Assembly (NCBI GenBank): GCA_946807835.1
Contig: OX327704.1
Location: forward strand, 1,488,001-1,552,000
Reading direction: 5' to 3'
Length of the DNA stretch: 64,000 nucleotides
DNA from: Ailanthus altissimus
Lineage: Eukaryota; Streptophyta; Magnoliopsida; Sapindales; Simaroubaceae
Shown here: in pieces, positions 57,974 through 64,000 of the stretch
Layout: the number at the start of each line of letters is the position of its first letter
Position numbering within the stretch: position 1 is the first letter of the stretch
Translations under genes and position numbers: made by a program
The notes under the pieces: model-generated
The model's database searches: none
What the model was told of the DNA's origin: nothing
What the model saw: only the letters and a program-made list of their open reading frames with translations

Positions 57974-59076
57974 AACTAGTATCAGAGCTTGGGTTGAAGT
58001 CCAGATTGCAGAGCATAGACAGAGTGTCAGATTGCAGAACAAAGGTTGTCAACTATGGGGACTCATAAATATAAGGAAAGAACAATAAGAAAGATGATTA
58101 TTTGAAAGAGAAAAAGATGATGGCCTTATTGAGAAGTTTTTTGAAGTAGAGATCACTCTTGAAGAAGACTACTAAAAAGATGGCGTCATCTAGGTCCTAG
58201 TTAGAAGAATCATTCAGATTGGACACAAAATAAAGATGAAAAAAGAATAATAATCAAGATTAAAAGGCAGATCCAAAAGGTGTCTAGGGCACTTGAAGGG
58301 ATAGTCCTAAGAGAAAGACAAAGATAAAATAAAGGTGAATTTGCAAGTCTGTTGGATGACTAGGCAAAGACCTTGATTGAATAAGAGCTTCTGGAGGAAT
58401 AAGTGTCTGATGGATGAACTATTTTTGGGATCTAGAGTAATGTTTTCATATGAGTCATGGAGAATTATTATTTACCAATTAAAGAAATATGGCTTATGGT
58501 AAGTTATAGGGGATTGGTAGAATAAGATTGAAACTATATGATGAAAAACATAAGGGAGGGACTAGGTATGAGATTTCATTCCTCATCTCATGAAGACCTA
58601 GTGGACTCGGGACTAATAGATCGAAATAGGGAGATTCATGAAAGACAGAAGGAATGAATACTAAATGGGAAGCAAAAAGATCGTGGAATGATAAGCATAG
58701 AGGGAGGCTATGTGCTTGAAGAAAAGTGCTTTGAATGGGATCAACATAGGGTTATTGATTTGAAACAGACCATAAAGTAGCTTTTGAATTATATCACTTT
58801 ATGGCAGAGGTCGCAAGAGAATGTGTGGGAAGAGTAGTAATGGCAAGAATGTGTTTTCACTATTAAGGGATTATGGTCATGGTGTTTTCGGGACATGGAA
58901 GATCACAACATTGAACTACTCTAGACATCAGTATTCATGAATCTTTAGAGACTGTAGTCGCAAGAGCCTTTGTTAAGTTTGGGACTTAACTTATAAACAA
59001 TGCTAATGAGCATTAGTCAAAGAGGGGTGACTATGATTAGCTTCATGGAAAGATATTTTGCAATCAAGGAGGGGTT
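57974..59076 (+). pseudogene. Degenerate internal region of the copia derivative
   Basis: After the primer site, an ATG at 58054 starts MGTHKYKERTIRKM, then stops accumulate. The region has purine-rich, Lys/Glu-rich frames in the place of gag but no capsid block, zinc knuckle or pol motif that I can confirm. Its length resembles the internal region of the element at 9774-13077 (1.1 versus 1.46 kb), yet the two do not align clearly. The polypurine tract closes it. Confidence 0.6.
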
Positions 59077-60078
59077 TGTTGGAAAATTAATGATACAATA
59101 ATCTTGATTGGACAAAGATTGAGGTGAATACCAAAGTGGAGAGTTACAAGAAGTCTAGCAAGTGTGAGACACGTATGGAGAAGTCTAGGACGTATAGGAC
59201 ATAAAGAGGGAACCAAAATGAGACTCAAAAATGCAAAGAAAGTGAAGAATGAGCATAGGCGCCACTAGGGTTGAGTGCTGCGGCACCTAACATAGAAGCC
59301 CAGCGCTGCGACGATGAGCGCAATATGGTGAGTGCCGCTGCGTTTAAGGATGAGGGCCGTAGTGCCAAATGCGACAAGGAGTCTGCGACACATTTTTTTT
59401 ATCCGAATTTTAAATTTTGAGAAGTTTTGGACTTCCAAAACAAATAGACTCTTACTTCAACAAATAATTGGGTTATTAGACACAAAATATTCACAAAAGA
59501 AAGATAAGCATCTAAAGTTTCAAGATGTCATCATAAGAGGGAATAGAGGAACTAGGTAAGCACAAATTGCGTGGTGTACTAGGGTGTAAACTTTAGGGAT
59601 TATTTTATTTTATTTATTCTTAAGTGAACAAAAGAAACACCATAGATCCTTTTGGCTTAGATGTTTGGGCTATTCTTGTGTTCCTTATAAAAATCTCTTA
59701 TGAGGAGATACTAAGAGATCTTAGGGAGTTATGGTAATCAAAGGTAGATACTTAGAGGTCTCTATGAGAGATACTAAGGGATCTTATAGGATCATTGATG
59801 ATGTAAGAAGATACTTAGTGATCTACATCAATAATAAAAAACTAGATCATGGATCCTCCGTGGACGTAGGCAATTTTGGGCAGAACCACGTATATTTTGT
59901 GTCTTGTTGATTGGTTTATTTTTTTTTATCCTTATCGATGTGTTAATCTTATGTGTTCTTATTTATAGTGTGAGTTATGATTTTTCGTTGCGCATAGAAT
60001 AAAAGAGGTATCAAGGTTGTGGCTTAGTTGATGCCATAGAGGTGTCAAACTAAAGTGCACGACTTGTTATCTGCAACA
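59077..60078 (+). repeat. 3' LTR of the second copia derivative
   Basis: It starts tgttggaaaatt and ends ctgcaaca. It keeps the U5 word gtggacgtaggcaatttt and the GC-rich module (59255-59390). The two LTRs of this element differ by scattered substitutions and small gaps, so the insertion is not recent. Confidence 0.87.
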
Positions 60079-60110
60079 AAAAATAAATTAATAAAGCATA
60101 AAAAATTGAC

Positions 60111-60173
60111 CTGGTCAAGAGTAATAGGAACAACCTCAATTGCACTTCCAAGCTCTCCCCTTCTCTACCGAGC
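60111..60173 (-). other. Candidate internal exon of an unidentified host gene
   Basis: On the reverse strand a 63-base stretch is bounded by ttttcag (acceptor) and caggtcaat (donor). One frame reads LGREGESLEVQLRLFLLLLTR and joins in phase with the candidate exon at 56770. Another frame from an inner acceptor reads RGELGSAIEVVPITLDQ, which looks equally protein-like but meets a stop five codons after the join. Removing the copia derivative would leave an intron of about 235 bases, a usual plant size. No family was recognised. Confidence 0.3.
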
Positions 60174-60599
60174 CTGAAAACTACCAACATTTTATTTTAC
60201 TTTCCCTTTAGATGTATCAATTTTTATTTCTCTACCAATAAAGTGGATTAAGTAGAAGCAACTGCTACTTAATGGTGCTTGGTTTTAAACACAGAATCAT
60301 GAGATGCAATTAAAAAACAATCAATATCAAATCTAATTAAATAAAATCAATATCAATTCAAAAATATGCATTTAGTTAATTTAGGGAAAAAAATGATTCA
60401 TAGCAATAATCCTAATGATGATAAATCTTCAAACAACCATAAATTCAATTATATAGTACAAAAATGGATCTTTATACAACAAACACAATTAGAAAAAGAA
60501 AAAGAAAAAAATTTCAAAATCAACAATTTACTGATTAAAAAATAAAAGAGATGAATGAGAGAGGGTGAAATTATATCATATTGGAATATGATTCAACTC
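60174..60599. other. AT-rich stretch, possibly intronic
   Basis: No confident exon or repeat is seen. A possible short intron (gtagag to ttttcag on the reverse strand, about 60174-60235) would continue the candidate host gene upstream, but the exon before it has stops in all frames I tried over any useful length. Confidence 0.3.
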
Positions 60600-61370
60600 C
60601 GATTATACAATTATTTTCTAATCTCCAATCTTTTACTCACCGCCTTGATATGATCGGAGGTACTTAATGTACATGCCGGTTTGTTTCTCTACTTCAAGTC
60701 AGAATTCTTTGAACTTTTCAAAGGTTTCTGACTTGTGTTTCAACAGAAACATGTAACCAGATCGTGACCAATCATCGATAAAGGTTACAAAGTATCAAAA
60801 TCCACCCATTACAGTGTGATTCATTGGACCACATACATCACTATGTATCAATTCCAATAAACTAGCAGCATGGTGTCAAACACCGATAAATGGAGATTTG
60901 GTCATCTTCCCTTGAATACAAGATTCACAAACTGGATAAGGCTCCATGGTCAAATCAGGTATCTAACTATCCCTAACCAGACGGGATAGGCATCTCACAC
61001 CTATATGGCTTACTCTCATATGCCAGATTTTGGTTTCATTTAACGTTTCCGATCTTGCATGTTTATTACTAAAACTAGCTTGAATATTCATGATATTTCT
61101 CATTGTATCTAATACATAATACCCATTCACAAACTGACACTCAACTAACAAACCATCATACATATCATATAAATACAAAGAACGATTTCGTATATTTACA
61201 TGATAACCTTCACTGTCAAGCACGGGAAAGGATACAATCTGTCTGATAATATTAGGTACATAATAACAATTATATAAAATAACTATTTTATTACAAGGGA
61301 GAAGCAAATCAAAATGTCCAATAGCTTGAACCTGTAAGAACTCTCCATTTTCCACCCTAAGCATCACTTC
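60600..61370 (-). pseudogene. Copia pre-integrase and integrase N-terminal half
   Basis: The open frame 60963-61367 carries the pre-integrase region (LRVENGEF, NCYYVPNI, GYYVLDT, IWHMRVSHIG), including the HxxxH of the zinc site. After a stop, the C-x2-C half (CESCIQGKM) follows, then HSDVCGPM with the first catalytic aspartate, [22 protein letters not shown] and LRSYQGGE, where the second catalytic D of LRSDRGGE is Y. The sequence then stops at about 60610, so the rest of pol is missing. Confidence 0.88.
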
Positions 61371-62341
61371 TCTTGGCTTTAGGATCCTAACTTCCCTCAG
61401 TCTTTACAAGACATTGCAGATGTAAGAAGAACATACGATATCTAATACCAAGCCAGTATAAGCATCAAATGCTAAAGAAATGTCAATAATAGTCAACCAC
61501 ATACCTGAGGGAGTCTTTTTCAGAGTGGCAAGGTACCTCAGGCAGTTGCGCTTCTAGTGCCTGTCCTCGCCGCAAAAGAAACACTTTCCTTTGACTTTCT
61601 TCTCAGGAGGCTTGGATATCTGCTGCCTTTGATGAGCCATGCGGGGTGGCTTCTTCACTATCTTCTTCTTTTTTTTTAACTTCCCAAAAGCCTTTGAGGT
61701 ATAAGATGAAGCACCTTGGACCAAAAGGGCCGAGCCCCCTTTGCGCATATCCTCCTCTACTATCTTCAACAAATTATTAAGCTCAGCATATGTTAGGGTC
61801 AAAGCTTGCATATTGAAATTCATAACAAACTGAGCAAATGACCCTAGCAGTGATTAGAGAATCAAACTATTCTCCAAGTTATTATTTAAAGAAATGTCCA
61901 TAGTCTCTAATTTCTCAATGTACCCAATCATCTTGAGTACATAGGGACTAACAGGACTGCCCTCATTGAGTTTAGCCTAAAAAAGTGCCTTGGTGACCTT
62001 ATACATCTCGACCTGAGGCCAATGGCCAAAGTGCTCCTTCAAGTGCAGCATTATACTACTAGCACTGTCTATACAAACATGTTCCCGCTACAATTCTGTA
62101 GACATCGAGGCGAGGATGTACGATTTAACTCTTAAATCATCATTCAACCATTTCTGATATGTCTCATTTTCTTCAGGGAATGCATCATTAGAAACACCTT
62201 GGGGCATCCTCTGATCTATAACATATCTTGCCCTCTCAGAATCTAGAATAATTATGAGATGCATGAGTCAATCTGAGTAATTCTTGGCGCCTTTAAGCTG
62301 TGTGCATCTAGTATACACACCAAAGAATTTGTAGAGCCCAT
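61371..62341 (-). pseudogene. Copia gag and protease start, decayed
   Basis: Gag starts at an ATG near 62341 (MGSTNS) and has ILDSERARYVI, FPEENETYQKWL and SYILASMS blocks to about 62090. It continues with ALTLTYAELNNLL and a zinc knuckle CFFCGEDRHWKRNC near 61540-61580. A damaged protease active site (VLDI-V where D-T-G is expected) lies near 61450. One frameshift near 62300 and several stops break it. It joins the integrase remnant in correct order, so both are one truncated minus-strand element lacking LTRs and reverse transcriptase here. Confidence 0.88.
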
Positions 62342-63410
62342 CAGATCAAATAGTATAAACAAAACAAATGGGAGATGTCAGCAGAATTTGTTAAATCGCT
62401 AATATAATATTTCAAATCATGAGTATAACAATTATACATTTTTTAATTTTAAACGCCCTCTCACTGCTTTACATAATCTTGATAATCTCTCAAACGAGAA
62501 TACGATAGTTTAAACTCATTTAAACTATACAGCGAAAAGTAGTATACGATAGTTTAAATGATAGTTTAAACTCATTTACATAATCCCAATAATTTGTTCA
62601 AACTATACTTTGAACGTAATTCAAGGGCAAATAAAAACAAATTGTTTTGCCAATAAACTTAATAAAATTTATAAGACTACGCATTGAAAAAAACTTGAAT
62701 CCAACTATTACAAAATAGAAAATTATTTTATATATATTTATAAAAAGAACATAAATATTATATTTTATATCTCAAATAATTATAATATTATCATTGAATA
62801 TAATATCAACATTTTAGAAGAAGAATCCAACTAGCCTTCTAATAAATGAAGAAGCTAAGTAACTCTTCATCTCTCTTAGATAAGGAGCAGGACTTCAGCC
62901 TTAAACTCAACACCTCGACATTTGAAATACTGACACTAATCTTTGAGCCACATATGTTGTTGGTAAAAATTATTATATTTAGTTTATAAATGTATATATA
63001 ATTTTTTAATTTTTCTATTAAATTTAATTGACACATGAAGATTTATTAATAACGAAACTTTTATCATTTAATTTTTTCTTTTTCTTTAAAATGAAAATTG
63101 AAGGTTTTGTATGGTAAAATTCAAGACGGATAATTATGAAGGGTTATTTGGGTGTAAATCACTTTTAAAATAGAATTGTTGTGGGAGTATTGAGAAAGAA
63201 ATTTAAAAAAAATCATGAATGCCAGCCATGCAATGAAATGATAATACAATAACATATGGAAACTGGAGAATTGAAGAGCTTTAAGGCCACATTTATATTG
63301 ATGTTTGATTGAAGTGCATAACCAAGCAAAACTCATGTGCCATCTACACCATATGGGAACACCTACTAGTCCTCAGACTTTCGGGTTTCGATAAAATGTT
63401 AAAAGTGGAC
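62342..63410. other. AT-rich spacer with short palindromic repeats
   Basis: Around 62500-62580 the word tacgatagtttaaa occurs twice, together with agtttaaactcatttaa palindromes. I see no primer site or LTR for the gag at 61371-62341, so that element was probably truncated. No coding frame of interest is seen to 63410. Confidence 0.5.
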
Positions 63411-64000
63411 TGTTGAAGCGGAAGCACACAAATGAGCTAAACAATTCACCCAAGTAATATAATAATGCAGAACAAGTTATTAAGAAATAAAAGAGAGAAA
63501 GGGTAGAAGAAGAACACACAAAGAATTACGTGGTTCGGCAACTTGCCTACGTCCACGGCGGATCAAGATCATACTCTTCTCTTATTATGAATCACAAGGC
63601 AACCCCAAAGTATGCCTATTACAAGAAAGATCACAAAGAATACTCTCTCTTGCTCTCTAGGGATTTTCTCTCACAAAGAACCACTAAGAATAATCACTAA
63701 GATTATTGTTGATCACCAAGATCTCTCTAAGATCACAAAGATCTCACTAACTTGATCACAAAGGTTGTCAAGTTCACTCTCTGTCTTGTTTACAAGCCAA
63801 TTGATAGCCTTTATATAGGCCTTGGGACGTCCTAGGTATTCCCTATACGTGTGGGAGTCGTATTAGGGAGTCCTAGAGCAAGTGGAAGACGAAATTAGGA
63901 AGTTTCCTAATTTTGGGACACTGTTCCCGCGTTCAGTGCCGCGGCGTTGGTTCGCGTCACCGCGGCACTGGCTTGATATTTGCTGAGCGCTACGGCGCTC
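63411..64000 (-). repeat. Copia LTR family 1-like LTR, cut by the window end
   Basis: It begins tgttgaagcggaagc. The block acgtggttcggcaacttgcc, then tacgtccacggcgga (about 63530-63563) is the reverse complement of the family U5 word. The TATA in reverse complement is near 63810 (tttatatagg). The last 75 bases hold the GC-rich palindromic module (gccgcggc twice). Whether this is a solo LTR or the end of a longer element cannot be told. Confidence 0.8.

Larger units (their letters stand above)
56973..60078 (+). mobile_element. Non-autonomous copia derivative, paired LTRs
   Basis: LTRs of 1001 bp (56973-57973) and 1002 bp (59077-60078) belong to copia LTR family 1 and match along their whole length, unlike the pair at 9774-13077. 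The primer site tagtatcagagc is at 57977-57988 and a polypurine tract (caaggaggggtt) precedes the 3' LTR. Flanks gaaaa and aaaaa form a probable target duplication. The 1.1-kb internal region has no intact gene. The element may sit in an intron of a host gene on the other strand. Confidence 0.87.

Noticed and set aside
62500..62600. CRISPR-like array
   Set aside because: Only two short repeats without regular spacers occur, in a plant nuclear context.

Overview
This window looks like AT-rich, repeat-dominated intergenic DNA from a flowering plant, probably a eudicot. The evidence is plant-type Ty1/copia, Ty3/gypsy chromovirus and Athila/Tat retrotransposons, primer sites for plant initiator-Met and Asp tRNAs, and one fragment of a plant metallochaperone-like (HIPP) gene. 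I find no bacterial-type operons, rRNA, CRISPR array or complete host gene. Almost every open frame is a broken retrotransposon gene or a chance frame inside a long terminal repeat (LTR).

Layout. 1-1985: part of a gypsy 5' LTR with its primer site (minus strand). 1986-9190: an unnamed repeat (family X, copy A) carrying two solo LTRs (3618-4554 and 4621-7292), then a decayed plus-strand copia pol fragment. 9774-13077: a small copia derivative with gag and part of protease, whose two LTRs have different U5 regions. 13078-16747: X copy 1, split by a solo LTR (13820-15386). 16748-33190: a nested set. A minus-strand copia element with short LTRs was hit in its RNase H gene by a 2-kb solo LTR (17233-19225) and by a 10-kb gypsy chromovirus (19388-29484). 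The gypsy element was itself hit in its 5' LTR by another solo LTR (25752-27114). Target duplications and reading-frame continuity resolve most of these junctions. 33905-37760 and 38100-39190: further X copies, then a 5' LTR of another copia family (39270-40147). 41900-45500: decayed coding-like DNA, including a minus-strand Ulp1-like cysteine protease remnant. 45518-53632: an Athila/Tat-like gypsy element with gag only, split by a second, inverted copy of the 2-kb LTR. 55814-56026: the first exon, an intron and a truncated second exon of a HIPP gene. 56698-60173: two candidate exons of an unidentified minus-strand host gene, whose intron may hold a copia derivative (56973-60078). 60600-62341: a minus-strand copia gag-to-integrase remnant. 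63411-64000: an LTR running off the window.

No element here looks able to move by itself. Each lacks a gene, carries stops and frameshifts, or has lost catalytic residues. The copia derivatives keep gag without pol, the gypsy element keeps pol without gag, and the Athila-like element keeps gag without pol. I did not find a convincing new functional system. The best leads are the insertion order, the chimeric copia LTR pair, the GC-rich palindromic modules shared by different LTR families, the X repeat family, and the host-gene fragments between 55.8 and 60.2 kb.
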